A stretch of 64,000 nt of DNA from Heliocidaris tuberculata. Its lineage: Eukaryota; Echinodermata; Echinoidea; Camarodonta; Echinometridae. The notes under the pieces are model-generated. The model was not told the DNA's origin. It did no database searches and saw only the letters and a list, made by a program, of their open reading frames with translations. The stretch covers positions 24,724,393 to 24,788,392 of the forward strand of contig CM046837.1 of NCBI GenBank assembly GCA_025618425.1. The letters run 5' to 3'. Made by a program: the position numbers and the translations under genes. Each line of letters begins with the position of its first letter. The first letter of the stretch is position 1. Of this stretch, positions 1 to 11,395 are shown in pieces.

Positions 1-1092
1 GGCAGTTGAATTGTTGAATATCAGGGTAAATTCAAATGCCAGTCCGTTGACTTGGTATTAATTCGCTATAATTGAAGTGTGAAATGGTGTTGTGTAGTAA
101 AATATCACTTGTGTATTCACCATTTTCCTGATCAAAGTGCAACATTACATAATCTGAACCGTCACTCAGGGGTAATAAGGTAACAACATTTCCTTTTATT
201 TTACTCAAAGAGTCAGTATAAAATATGATTTACATTAAATGGGATAATTTACAAAACAATACAAGGAAGATATCAGTACAATATTCAAAATAAATTACTG
301 AGAGGGCATCAATTCAGCCAAAAGGATAACCCTTATAGGATGTTTGCGCCATATTATTATTTTTTTTGTTTTGTTGGGGGGGGGGGGGGGGGTCAGAGCA
401 GCAGAGAAAAGAATGTTTATTGCCAACTGGATAGATTCCGTCTCCGTAAACAGTTTGTTATGCTTTTAAAAAAAATGAGGCTGGTAGACTAGTCAATTTT
501 CATCGTGGCTAGTCAAAATTCTGGCGGACTACCCAAAATTAGAGCTAACTAGTCCGTCTGGCTAGTTTAAAAAAAAGTTAAGGGCAAACCCTGGATTATC
601 TATATGCTTATACATGTATAGTGCAATTTGAATCATTTTATGATTATCATAAATATTGTAATTTAACAGGAAACAAGGAAATGAACTATAAAAGCAATTA
701 GGGCTTCCAGGGGTCCCTAAATGTGTTAGTAAAAGCATATTACAGATGCCCTTACTAGTTGCCATTGATTTTTTAATGGCTTGTCCTTATAAATGCAAAC
801 ATTTTAAACCATTACCAAATAAGCCCAGCATTGTGTGTAAGCATGGAAAAGAAAGAGAAGATTACACTTCACATTTATTCACAATACATTCTGTGAAAAC
901 GGTCTCTTTTGAGCTTTGATCTATGATCTGAATTAGATGTATTTAGATGTTTGAGAAGATCAACAACAAACAAAAAAAAGTCAGAATTAGTGGAGTACAA
1001 GTATTTCTGTGAAATATATATTGTGTACCTCTAAATTACTTTCATTTATACATGCACTTACAAATTTATTTATTTATCCTCTTTTTACACAG
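1..1092. other. AT-rich spacer, no gene recognised
   Basis: No coding region is supported here. The stretch holds a poly(G) run near 373-393 and a short imperfect direct repeat near 476-572 built on a 'ctagtc...ggactac' theme. It could hold an upstream untranslated exon of the small gene candidate that follows. Confidence 0.5.
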
Positions 1093-1106
1093 CATGATTC
1101 TTAACA

Positions 1107-1652
1107 ATGGATGCTGGTGAAAGAATATTGAGATACACAATCCGGAGAAATGAACAAAGAGCAGATATACTGACCTGCATGCTCAAGCTTGGAGAGGTAG
1201 GCCTTTACTGTGCATAATTAAATTTGGCAATACCCCCCCCCCCAATAAAAAAGTTTTCGAAAAATATATCAATATAAAAAATATATAATAGGCCTATATC
1301 AGTAGTACACAACTTAAAGAGGAAGCAAGTTATTTGAAACTATTGTAATTTCCTTTCCCTCTCACCTGAAAAAGAATTTTTAGTCAAATATGGGAATTTT
1401 ATTTAATTTTTATAAGGATTCATCATTTCCATTTTCATGCTTACAAAAGAATTGAATTTTAATGAATGTGGGTAAAATAGCTTTTTATCAAGCAATATTC
1501 ACTGTGTTTGAGTCATGCATATATACATATCTGGCACATTGCAGTCCTTTCTTATTGTTTACGACCTCAATAGTTTTTAATTTGTTCTATTTTCTCTTTT
1601 CATTCAACAGACTTACGGATTACCACTACAGCTCTTCATTCCTGTTAGCTAG
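1107..1652 (+). CDS. Candidate small two-exon gene, 43 residues, unknown function
   Basis: An exon-like segment at 1093-1196 follows a pyrimidine-rich stretch ending in 'tttacacag' and ends GAG|gtaggc. All three frames are stopped early, so coding can only begin at the ATG at 1107 (MDAGERILRY...). It gives 30 codons and ends in phase 0. The next strong acceptor is at 1610 ('cattcaacag'). Its exon continues in phase 0 for 13 codons and stops at 1650-1652, and AATAAA follows at 1708-1713. The product is basic and charged (RRNEQR, then CMLKLGE) with a hydrophobic end. No family is recognised. Alternatives are a non-coding transcript, or a first coding exon that splices to something else. Splice signals and the poly(A) signal are what is seen; the gene is inference. 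Confidence 0.3.
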
Positions 1653-2234
1653 ATCAGCAGTCTCACGAGTGGATACATGATGTAATGAAGTTGGGGATTT
1701 CATTCAGAATAAAACAATACAGATATCCCTAACAAGGGTTTCTGATTTGGAGGATTTTTGTTTGAATATTGCATTTGCTGAAATTCTAAAAATAAGTGCC
1801 TTCAGCTGAATGAAATTTAACAAAACCTAGATTTGATTTATGTCAGTGACCATTTCAACAGTATAATAGAATGAAACAGTTGATACGCAAATTGCTTGAG
1901 AACTTGTGAGAAAAACCAAATATTCATTCAATGATATACTAGTAAGTGATATGAAAATTTGAATTACCACTAGACTTCTGCAAGGATGTGCAATTTCAAG
2001 ATTTGTTTTTTCTTCAAATTATTAACTTGTTATTTGAATTGATATTTATTGTTATTAAATAGACAACAAAAACAAAGGATTTAGTTCATCTCTTTTATCA
2101 TGTTGAGGGGATTGGAAAGTCATCTATCTAGTTACCTTAAACATTTACATATTCTGAGAGCTTTTTAATTCTAACTTGAATTCTCATTTTAGTGATAATG
2201 TTCATGTGATATACTTTTACATAGAGTATTCAAA

Positions 2235-4060
2235 GGGGGGGGGGGGGGGGCAGGGGTTCCATAACTAGAAATGTTAAATGAAAAGTTTGTGTGAAAGGTA
2301 AGCCAGACTTAGAATGGAATGAGAAAGATAAAAAAATGAGAGAAAAAGCAGTGGTATCGCTCGAGGGGGTGGGGGTGGAAGGGGGCAGTATCAGATTTAG
2401 GGGGCACTTCCGGCCCATGCCCCCCTTGATACAGAGTGACATACCTTCAGTGTACAACTGCAAGATAGTGCCCCCTCCCCCCGCCTCCTTTGAAATGACC
2501 TTTTTCAACTTGTCAGAGAATTTTCTGCAATGTGTGCCCCATCTTTTACAAAATCGAGGATGCACAACTGGGGTGGCGGGATGGCAGTACACCTTAATAT
2601 TTGTAATGTTTCAAACTGTCAGTATTTTGGCATGTCAAAAAATATATAAAAATATAAACTTCAGTTTTACTTTTTCATTGTTGGAAATTTGTGGGAATTT
2701 TTTTTCTTGGCACAGTTACTATTGCCCCATTCATAATTCTCTAGCGACACCCCTGTCATGCCTGCGTATGTGAAAGGAAGAGTGAAGACAATAAACTTTG
2801 ACTGGAATGGTCAATCATAAGTTGATGGAAATGAATAGTATTGTATAAGACTTGTGATTGAGTGGTGACTTACAGGCATGAAAGGTGGAAAGGAATGGCA
2901 ACAGTGGCGTCTGGACCTTTGCGTCAAGAGGGGTTAAAAAAAAAAAGGGTTATCAATGGCGACAATTCCCCCCCCCCCAGCCCTCCAAAAGTCGCTCGGG
3001 GGCAGGGGGGGGGGGTCGATAATTTTTTTTCGCCAGCCCTCCCAAAGTCGCTTAGTGGATCGGGGGGGGGGGGGGTATTAGATTTTATGGGGTCCAGTTT
3101 TCCTCCATAATTTTCTGACAAGCATTAAAAAAAAAAAAGAGGTTGTCAGTTCCGAAAATTGTTGGCCAGCCCTCCAAAAGTCGCTCAGTAGGGGGCGTCG
3201 AGAATCTTGTTCAGGAACCCGATAACCTTTTTTTTTTTTTTTCCAAAACTTGTCAGGGGGCACTCTGGCCCCCTCCACCCTTGCCCCCGGCTCCCTTGGG
3301 TATGCTAGTGAATGGCAACATATAAATTTTACTCACAAATGCAAAGTAAAAGTTAGAAAATAATTCTTCCCGGTATTTTGATTGTTCCATTGAGGGGGGG
3401 GGGGGGGGGGAGTTATCAGATGTTTTCCTCCATAATCATAATTCTCTGACAAGCAAAAACAAACCAAAAAAATTTGTAAATTCTAAAACTCTGCTTGAAG
3501 GGAGACCCATATTTTTTTCTTCTCGCCAGCTCTCCAAAACTCGCACAGTGGGGGGGGGGGGGGGGCAACTTTTTTCCCGAGCCCTCAAAATAGACGCTCG
3601 GAGGGAGGGGGGGGGTTATCACATGTTTTCCTCCATAATTCTCTGACAAGCAAGGAAAAAAAATGGGAGGAAAATTTGTCGGGGGGCACTCTGCCCCCTG
3701 CCCCCCCCCCCTCCCTCAGCTATGCTAGTGGATTGTTCCTTTTAATAATATAAAAAATCCCTTTCGAAAAAGAACAAATATACACATTTTTTTTTTTTTA
3801 ATCTTTTCCATGAAGACTCCCCAGCCCTCAAAATAGTCGCTCGGGGGGGGGGGGGGGGGGGGGGGGGAGGGTGGGAGGGGGTTATCACATGTTTTCCTCC
3901 ATAATTCTCTGACAAACAAAAACAAAAAAGGGAGGAAAAGTTGTCTCTACCCCCCCCCCCCCCCTCAGCTACGCTAGTGGATTGTTCCTTTTAATAAAAT
4001 TAAAAATCCCTTTTAAAAAAGAACAAACGTACACTTTAAAAAAAAAAATCATTTACATCA
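2235..4060. repeat. Cluster of poly(G)-rich hAT-like MITE modules
   Basis: At least five copies of a module recur near 2978, 3034, 3166, 3532, 3585 and 3820. Each has 'gccagccctc' with 'aaaagtcgctc', a poly(G) tract of 10-27 nt, then 'cctccataat' with 'tctctgacaag'. The same words occur in the opposite orientation inside the complete element at 53500-53788, which has hAT-type ends. The cluster is therefore a nested or tandem amplification of that family. Open frames across it are artefacts of low-complexity DNA. Confidence 0.7.
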
Positions 4061-4959
4061 AGACTAAAAAGTTAAAGAAAAACCTCAATTAACTAAAGGA
4101 CCCCATTCCCTCACCCCCAAATGAAGATTATCCTTTCTGTTATGAAAACCATCCCTGAAAAAAAAATCCTACACTGCAGGAGGGTTTTTTTTTTTTTTTT
4201 TTTCATTATACATATATGTTTCATTTATTTTTTCATTTATTTATCATTATCCTTTATCATATCAAATGAATATATTCACCGGTATGAAGTATATCAACAA
4301 CAAAAGAAACTTATGCCACTGGTGACGTGTCAAGTACTTTACATTTATTTTTACATTATCTGTATCCATGATTAGATTTGATTCGGTCTGTCCGGTTACA
4401 TTTTTAGCTTTAAGTTTACTTGTTTACAAATTTGCAAAGCGATATATTTTGATTCGGAGATCGATTACAATTAAAGTGCATTGACCGAGCGCCGTCTGCC
4501 ACAATTAGAAATTACCGACGCTGATTCGCCGAATCTGTACGTTGAAGCGATGAATACATTACCATAAATGCATATATTACTGAATTTGACCTTTCTTACT
4601 GCGCATGCTCTAAGCTGATGCGCGTAATGTGTTTTATACCGCGTACAAACAAATGCTACTCTCGGGGAGCATCTTACAAAATGAATCATGCATTTACGCT
4701 CATGAATTATGCAAAGTGCTTATCGGGCCTTCTAATGGACCCCGACAAGATGGCGGAGCTTTAGGGGCCTGGGCTAGAGACTCAACTAAAAATGTGACCT
4801 TTGACATGCCATAGGCTTAGCATTGGATGCATTGTGGGAGCTTTGTCCAATTTGAACAGTGATCTAGGAGGGTCAATTTGAATAAATGTTTATTCATGAA
4901 TTGACGTCAAAAATCCATCAAATACTGTTTGATGATTGGTTAGTGCGTCGTATTAACAT

Positions 4960-4993
4960 AATGTTTTATGTATAAGATCATACATAAAACATT
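4960..4993. repeat. Short perfect hairpin upstream of a candidate first exon
   Basis: Arms AATGTTTTATGTAT and ATACATAAAACATT pair exactly around a 6-nt loop. The hairpin lies about 46 bp upstream of the ATG at 5040. Confidence 0.6.
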
Positions 4994-5001
4994 TTTTCAT
5001 T

Positions 5002-5047
5002 CCCACAATTCCCTACGATTTGGACACGAAATAGGGAAAATGGCGGC
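5002..5047 (+). promoter_or_regulatory. Housekeeping-type core promoter motifs
   Basis: CCCACAATTCCC at 5002-5013 resembles the ZNF143/Staf core. AAAATGGCGGC at 5037-5047 matches the YY1 motif, which in many animal housekeeping genes sits over the start codon, as here. A second YY1-like word, AAGATGGCGG, lies near 4749. The match to motifs is seen; promoter activity is inferred. Confidence 0.3.
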
Positions 5048-5187
5048 CGTACGGGTGGTGCTACTTTTGTGCCATTTCAACACAAATCTCAAAAATACTT
5101 TGTTTTTTAAAAAGTTTTGTTTTAGAAGGAGTTTGTCTAGTAAATCTCACGAAAGCAGAAAATCCTACAGGGAACATTCACATCAAA
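5040..5187 (+). CDS. Candidate first coding exon with mitochondrial-presequence-like start
   Basis: From the ATG at 5040 the frame reads MAAVRVVLLLCHFNTN, then FFKKFCFRRSLSSKS. It is rich in Arg, Lys and Ser with no acidic residue in the first 35, as in mitochondrial targeting peptides. The GT of a good donor (CATCAAA|gtgagc) begins at 5188 and leaves one base over (phase 1). A YY1-like start context supports a real 5' exon. The next exon is not certain: the exon-like block at 7819-7975 is in frame only if the second of two adjacent AG acceptors (7820) is used. Family unknown. Confidence 0.35.
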
Positions 5188-5403
5188 GTGAGCCCATATG
5201 ATGCCTTGAAATGTAAGTAAATATCAATTTTGTTTATCGTTCCTCTTAATGATTGGGATGTGTTCGTCGTGGCAGCGAGTGAGTTCAATGCACAAAACGT
5301 ATTAACCCACATCCCACCCAGTCCCCTCTCTCTTGCCCATGTCAATAAGTTTCGCGCAATTTGTTGCATCTGCGCCTAGCCTACATGTCATCAGAATGAC
5401 ACG

Positions 5404-5445
5404 TGCGCGCCACTGATCTCTGTAGAGATCAGTGGAGCGCGCGCA
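5404..5445. repeat. GC-rich palindrome
   Basis: TGCGCGC plus CACTGATCTC is mirrored by GAGATCAGTG and GCGCGCGCA around a 4-nt loop, with two unpaired bases. It sits in a CpG-containing stretch downstream of the candidate exon. Confidence 0.6.
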
Positions 5446-6321
5446 CAGAATCAGTCTAAAAACACAAAATATTTCATAACTAATTCATAATAAGGCCAGA
5501 ATTCTACAAAACCAGTAGAAGTCAAAATAAGAAGGGTCAAACCTAGAACTCTTACTCTTTTAAGAAACCTTTTAACTGGTTAATTCCCACCATTAACAGC
5601 ACTGCTAACCTATTAACAAAATTACCTTGTCATTGCGAGTCGATTACTTTCCCCATAGAAACACGTGTAATTTGGGTGTTCTACGTTTTTGTGAGGCAAC
5701 ATAAAAGGCCGTTTTCAAACAAAATTGGCCAGAATTCTACATATGAGATGATTACATTTTTATGCTCAGCAGCTTCTTTGTTTCTTCAATATTCATATTC
5801 CTTTTTAACTGAATTAAATTGTTAAAAAGTGAAAAAGATATAAGTATTTCTAAAAGTTCAAATTTACGTTTTTCATGATTAATGTACAGGGTTCTATGGA
5901 GGGAATAGCAGAGGGAAAGTGATACGCGCGCGCGCATGGTTGAGAATGCAACACACTTTTTGGTATGGACAAAAGAAAGTTATCAACTTTGATTGAACTA
6001 TAAAACAGTCCTTTTGAATAGGGTACTGGTAATATTTTTCGAAAAGATCAGAAATTTTCCGTAGATCTGTATATTATTATAGTGCTCAAACCTCGCATGA
6101 CTTCATTACCGACAATCTGCGGTAGATGTGGAGCTGTTCAAGATTGATCATAACACCGAATGCGCAAGATCCTTACTCTCGGCCGCGCCGGGTAAGATCT
6201 TGCCCAGCGGTCTGTTAGTTTTGGGTTCGCCGATCCTGGCCGGCTACTGCGCTTTGCCTACGAGAGCAAAATGTTTCAGGTGCCCTGGCTAGGGCTATAG
6301 GCCTAACGTTAGACCTTCACT

Positions 6322-6457
6322 TTGAACTGTAAAAGACTTGTACTGTAGCTGTGCAACCAAATGAGAAGCAGTAGATTAAGATGAAGAAGAAGAGGAAGAT
6401 CTAGGATTTAGAAGAACATTTAGGAAGAAGAAGAAGAAGAAGAAGAAGAAGAAGATC
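6322..6457 (+). repeat. Dispersed repeat with (GAA)n tail, copy 1
   Basis: This unique-looking sequence begins TTGAACTGTAAAAGACTTGT and runs through a purine-rich part into (GAA)n. It recurs in reverse complement at 11236-11395. The shared non-microsatellite part is about 100 bp, so this is a dispersed element with a GAA tail and not just a microsatellite. Confidence 0.65.
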
Positions 6458-6467
6458 TACATAGAAT

Positions 6468-7512
6468 TTGAATGGCAATGTCTTCCGTTCTCGACCCATT
6501 ATTATCTATACGAATGACTGCATAGCTACAAAAGACGATGTTAAGATTGTGAAATATGCCGATGATACGGCAATTGTAGGTCTTATAAGTAAGGATGAGG
6601 TAAACTACCGATATGAAGTGAACAAGTTTGAAGAATGGTGCAAACAGAATTTTCTTGAACTTAATACTTCCAAAACAAAAGAAATGATCTTTGATTTCAG
6701 GACTTCCACACGTTCAGATTTATTGCCTATTAACATGAAGGAAGAAAATATCGAAATTGTTGAGTCATACAAGTATCTAGGTACCGTCATTGACAATAAA
6801 TTATCATGGGCTGATCAGTGTAAGTCTGTTCTTTCAAAGGCTAATCAAAGAATGTATTTCTTGAGAAAACTTAAAACGTTTCATGTAGATAGGACTATTC
6901 TTATTTTGTTTTACAAATCCATTATAGAAAGTGTTATGTTATTCAGTTGTGTTGTCTGGTATGAGGGTTGCAGGACTTTAGCAAACTCCAGAGAATCACC
7001 AAACAAGCAGGGAAGATTACAGGCGAAACTCAAAATTTGAATGAAGCATGCGAATCCAAAATAATTCTACAAGTAAAACAAATCATGGAAAACAAAAATC
7101 ACCCCCTCTTTCCTTTCTATGTTTACATGCGCTCTGGCAAACGACTTCGGTCAATGAAGTGTCGCACTCAACGTTTTCTAAATTCCTTCGTTCCTTTTTC
7201 TATCCGCATATACAATCAACATACCACCTGAATTTTACGTTCTTTATCTCTGTATCATCATTTCTTTAATCGTTCTAGCCTTCTAGTCCATCCCGTTCAG
7301 TCTAAGCACTATTTTATAACCATTTGGATCTGATGATAACAATTTTCTGAAGGATTTCTTTGTCATGAAATATGATACATGCTGGGTATGTAAAGTTATT
7401 TTTATTTGATGTATACATGTACATGTATATGTTTTGAAAATGTGAGCAAAACGAATTTCCTGTTATACTGGACAATAAATTGAAACTTGAAACTTGAACT
7501 TGAAACTTGAAA
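6468..7512 (+). pseudogene. 5'-truncated CR1-group (Rex1-like) LINE fragment
   Basis: The reading frame from about 6468 covers the end of the RT palm and the thumb. It keeps a YTNDC-like block, the catalytic KYADDTAIVG motif, ELNTSKTKEM and SYKYLGTVIDNKLSW, which are typical of CR1/Rex1 elements. Near 6960 the frame shifts to another (about 6968-7231), so the copy is dead. No endonuclease or N-terminal RT is present. The 3' end carries repeats on a TTGAAAC theme after ACAATAAATTGAAACTTG (about 7470-7512), the kind of short tail repeat expected at CR1-group 3' ends. It may lie within an intron of a host gene on the same strand. Confidence 0.8.
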
Positions 7513-7818
7513 TTAAATGTTCTTTAGTTTCTATAACCTAAGGCTGCTACTAGTAAGACGAGTAGACAAGAGTGCCCAAGAGTGGTCCCATTCTCAATTC
7601 GATCATTGGCTTAGGCTTGGCTGAAATAGGTCTAGGTCTAGAATCTACACCTCTTTTGTGTCGTGACAACCATTGACAAGTTCCCACTTACACTAGAGAC
7701 TAGAAATTAGATCTGAGACTGAGAGTATAAATCTATGATATCTGATAATGTAGACAGTAGATCTATGCTTTTAATATTACAACCACGATTCTAAATTTTT
7801 GTTCTCTTTTGATTGCAG

Positions 7819-7975
7819 AGCTATCATTGACATTGATAAATGGACCAAAGTAGTGGAACACAGTCACACTCACACGGGGACTAGGACCAGGGCTAGATCT
7901 TCCAATACCGTGATAGACCCTACCTGGGCTGTAGATTTTGTCATCCACTCACTGCAGGAAACCCAAGTTGAACTG
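7819..7975 (+). CDS. Candidate internal exon, unknown protein
   Basis: An acceptor 'ttgattgcag' precedes a frame reading IIDIDKWTKVVEHSHTHTG, then a basic, Thr/Arg-rich part, then VIDPTWAVDFVIHSLQETQ. It ends CTG|gcaagt, a good match to the minor GC-AG donor class. The amino-acid mix looks like real protein. Upstream and downstream partners are uncertain, and no family is recognised. Confidence 0.33.
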
Positions 7976-8436
7976 GCAAGTTAAATTTTTTTTGTTGTTG
8001 AAAATGTAGACCTCTAGTGTAAATTTCAATGTGGCCATAGCTTAGACGTAGTTCTACTAGTAGCTCTGTAAGATTATGATATAGGGTCTAGTATTTAAAC
8101 TCATTAGGCGTGTACGTGTTTTCTGTAGACCCCTAATCTGTACAGTCAAAATCGAATTCTGAAGTCCAGTAAATCATTTTGATTGTACCTGCTGACTGAT
8201 TTAACCATTTCGAAGTTTACTAGAGGTCTTGGTCTTGGATCAAATTTGTAATGGAAAATATTTACTTCTGTTAAAAGATTTAAACCTAGATTTACATTTC
8301 TATCATTTGAAGAAGAAGAAAAATGAATTGTAACATAAAAGTAGAGATGTACCCATTTTTCCCCTTCTTTAAAATCCAGTCTACAGTCTACAAGAAGTTT
8401 AATTTTTTTTTCTTTCTTTTTGTTTTCATTATGCAG

Positions 8437-8577
8437 GTTGTCCAAGGAAGCTCATCAGCTACAAATCTTGCTGAATGTGTAGCAGTGCCTTGGAGTCATA
8501 AAGGATCAAAATATTCTTTATCTTTATTATTATTTCAAGTTATAATTTTTTTTTTTTTAAGAGATATTTATTGCTAA
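8437..8577 (+). CDS. Weak candidate terminal exon
   Basis: A very strong pyrimidine tract ending 'attatgcag' gives an acceptor at 8436. Phase 0 joins the previous candidate exon and reads VVQGSSSATNLAECVAVPW before a low-complexity hydrophobic end. Phase 2 reads LSKEAHQLQILLNV and stops, which looks just as protein-like. The splice acceptor is the only firm sign. Confidence 0.2.
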   Translation, partial: VVQGSSSATNLAECVAVPWSHKGSKYSLSLLLFQVIIFFFLRDIYC

Positions 8578-9575
8578 TTTACATAATGGCAAATAATGAA
8601 ATATTCTAAATCTCCTAGAGACGCATATATTCCAGAGCTGGACATTGAACTATTGAATGTCAAAATATGGGTCCAATTAGAAAGAGCTATTTAAATTTGT
8701 AAAGTTGGGTGTGTGTCGAACTTGACCCATAAATCTGACTTTTTTTGGGGGGGGGGTTGTATCAAGGCTAATGAATGGCCGTTATTGCAATCACTTGACG
8801 TTTTACTCTTGGACCCTTAGATACACCCCAAAATTTGTAATTTTTAGATATTTTGAATACTTTGGCTACCACTGAGGTCCCATTTGTAGGTCTACATGTC
8901 CATGTTAATGTGTATGTAATTAAAAAACTTGTAGTTGGCATAACTGGCCCATTTGAAACATGATTATGAGAAAGTCATTACTCTTGCATGTATTTCATTG
9001 TTTTATGGATTTCTTATGTATTCTGTTCTTCATTTTTTCATAAATTTCATCATACGATTCATTTTATTTGATACTATCATATAGATCAATAGTTTGGTCT
9101 AAAATACAGAACAATCAATTTAAATTACTGTCACGCTTAAAGTACAATAAGAAAAACCTTTTAAGTTAATATGCACATTCAATTATCCCATCACGTAAGG
9201 CTAATGCAGTTTTAAATTATAAATACATGTATAACCAATAGATTTGTAAATAATTTTTCTTTTAATTCCAAAGTAATTAGAAAAAGATTTTGAAAAATGT
9301 TGCATGACTATATTATGATAAAAAAATTATTTTGGTTAGCTTTAATGCAACTTGTGTTTATAAATTTAAGCATAAGTAGTGCATTCGGATTTAATCATGA
9401 TATTCTACTTGATCTTTAACCTTGAAGTGATAATCCCCTTCATCAACTCATTGAAGCTATCCTAAGATAGCTATGATTCTCTTTCTTTGAACACAAATGG
9501 TTCTAGAATCTGTAATTCGTTCACTTTTTCATCTGTGCAATCATTATGTGCAATTAATCTGGGGTATGTTTCTAG
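8578..9575. other. AT-rich spacer, no gene recognised
   Basis: Only AT-rich sequence and a short poly(G) run (about 8748) are visible. It may be intronic if the exon candidates on either side are real. Confidence 0.5.
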
Positions 9576-9669
9576 GCAGACGAATCAGGCTCTTGGGAGT
9601 TTTAGCCCGCCTCCAAATTTTCAAAACTACCAATATTTGGACAAACATGACCTTATATCATATTGGGCA
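9576..9669 (+). CDS. Candidate internal exon, unknown protein
   Basis: Acceptor 'tatgtttctag' and donor GGGCA|gtaagg bound a 94-bp block. One frame is open throughout and reads QTNQALGSFSPPPNFQNYQY, then LDKHDLISYWA. It enters in phase 2 and leaves in phase 0. The other frame tested, from the first base, stops within ten codons. No family is recognised and the joining exons are not identified. Confidence 0.33.
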
Positions 9670-10142
9670 GTAAGGTGATCTCTTTGTACTTTCATGTCTT
9701 GTATATTCTGATGATAGTTTGAAAGGCTGTACATGGATATACATTACAATCCACCTATATCGGATGTCAGAAGAATATAAAATTGTTTGCTTGCAAAAAA
9801 GAACGGAAACAAAAAATAGAAATTAGTATTGCCCCCCCCCCCCCCCCCGTCCCCATGATTTGTTGTCCATGAACTAAATGTTATAATCTGTATGTGGCAT
9901 TTGAAGAGAGCATTACATTTTATGTTGATAATTGAGTTATTTTAATAAACATTATTTCACACTGAGAAACCTTTTCTGTTGTTTTTTCCCCATAATTTTG
10001 TGAAAGATGTGGTGATGATGATGATGCAGGCACAATGATATTACAGTATGTGTTCTGAAGTGTGATGGTGGATTTCAGCCTTATATGCAACCTTGAATTA
10101 TTGGACGATAGACTGATTTTCGTAAGAAAGTGCTAGATGTTG
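9670..10142. other. Spacer with poly(C) tract
   Basis: No gene is recognised. A poly(C) run lies at about 9832-9848. Confidence 0.5.
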
Positions 10143-10282
10143 TGTGTGGGGTTTCTGTTGATGGACTCATTTTACTCATATTACTGAAGCACACCCCCCC
10201 CCCCCCCCCCCCCCATGCCGGGCGCTCGGGTGGTGCTTCAGTAATATGAGTAAAATGAGTCCATCAACAGAAACCCCACACA
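10143..10282. repeat. Perfect 50-bp-arm palindrome with poly(C) loop
   Basis: The 50 bases at 10143-10192 are the exact reverse complement of 10233-10282. The arm core GGGTTTCTGTTGATGGACTC pairs with its complement. The 40-bp spacer is mostly poly(C) followed by 'atgccgggcgctcgggt'. Perfect arms imply a recent origin, gene conversion, or a snap-back assembly artefact. Confidence 0.9.
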
Positions 10283-10664
10283 AAACAGTGCATGGCGTAC
10301 AAATGGGGTGCACATTTTCTCTTTGTAATACAGTTTTACTTCAGATATGTCAGATCTGCATGGCAGAAGGGAATGAATGGGTCAATAAAGGGAAATTTGA
10401 TATCGCAGGAGGGCTACAACAGAAAAGGAAAGTGCGAAAATGAAAAAAAATAAAAATAAATGATTCCAAATGATGCAAGAGGTGGCAAGATTTAATTCAA
10501 TTGAAGTCTCAATCATTAAATTTTAGGGAGACAAATGATTAAATATAGGAACCTGAAGGTGAATATTTAATTTTCCTTCGAGGGAAACCGTTTTGCCCTT
10601 TGTCGTGGCCAGGGCCTTCCCCTCCCATCGTGACAACATAGTGTCATCGTTGATTATTACTAGG

Positions 10665-10912
10665 CCCAGGCACCTGGGAACGATTTTGTTACTGGGGGTG
10701 CTGTGAGCGAAAAAAAAAGGTCCTCAGCATTTTAGGGTCTCTTTTTAAGTCCAAAAATTGCTGAGAAGCAACAAAAAAAAAAAAAAAAAAAAGGGTCCTC
10801 AGCGTTTTAGGGTCTCTTTTTAACTACTTTTTAGTTACAGCACCGCCGGCAACCCTTACAGCACCCTACAGCACCCCCAGCACCCCCGGCTCCCACGGGA
10901 CTGACTAGGCCC
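10665..10912. repeat. Poly-A/G rich repeat, possible decayed MITE
   Basis: Two direct copies of a roughly 60-bp block ('ggtcctcagc' then 'ttagggtctc') are separated by poly(A). The block is flanked by weak inverted ends ('cacctgggaacg' and 'ggctcccacggg'). Class not assigned. Confidence 0.35.
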
Positions 10913-11104
10913 TATAGCATCTGCAGCAAAGGATAAAGTCCGTGTATCCTTGAAAAACTTTACTTCAACCAAAAGCACTAATTTCTATCAATTGCAACTT
11001 GTAGTTGATCTATTGTCTAAGAGTTTTCTTAACGAGTCTCGTTATGCCCAGTACAGCTGCCTCCTGTAAGTCGTAGACTTTGAGAATGGAAGATCTCTCC
11101 TTCT

Positions 11105-11294
11105 TCTCCTCAGACTCAGTTTTTCTTTTTCTTTTTCTTCTTTTTTTCTTCTCCTCCTCCTTCTCAGACTCGATATTTCTTTTTCTTTTTCTTCTTTTTC
11201 TTCTTCTCCTCCTCCTTCTTCTCCTTCTTTTCCTCCTTCTTTTTCTTCTTCTTCTTCTTCTTCTTCTTCTTCTTCTTCTTCTTCTTCTTCTTCC
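11105..11294 (+). repeat. (CTT)n / (TTC)n microsatellite tract
   Basis: A long polypyrimidine run with a purer (CTT)n part at about 11245-11294. It is the tail of the inverted copy of the GAA-tailed repeat. Confidence 0.85.
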
Positions 11295-11395
11295 TAAATG
11301 TTCTTCTAAATCCTAGATCTTGCTCTTCTTATTCATCCTAATCTACTGCTTCTCATTTGGTTGCACAGCTACAGTACAAGTCTTTTACAGTTCAA
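11236..11395 (-). repeat. Dispersed repeat with (GAA)n tail, copy 2
   Basis: Reverse complement of the repeat at 6322-6457, with the same head (TTGAACTGTAAAAGACTTGT on the minus strand), the same purine-rich middle and a longer GAA tail. Confidence 0.65.

Noticed and set aside
11080..11316. Leu/Phe-rich frame
   Set aside because: Translation of the (CTT)n tract.
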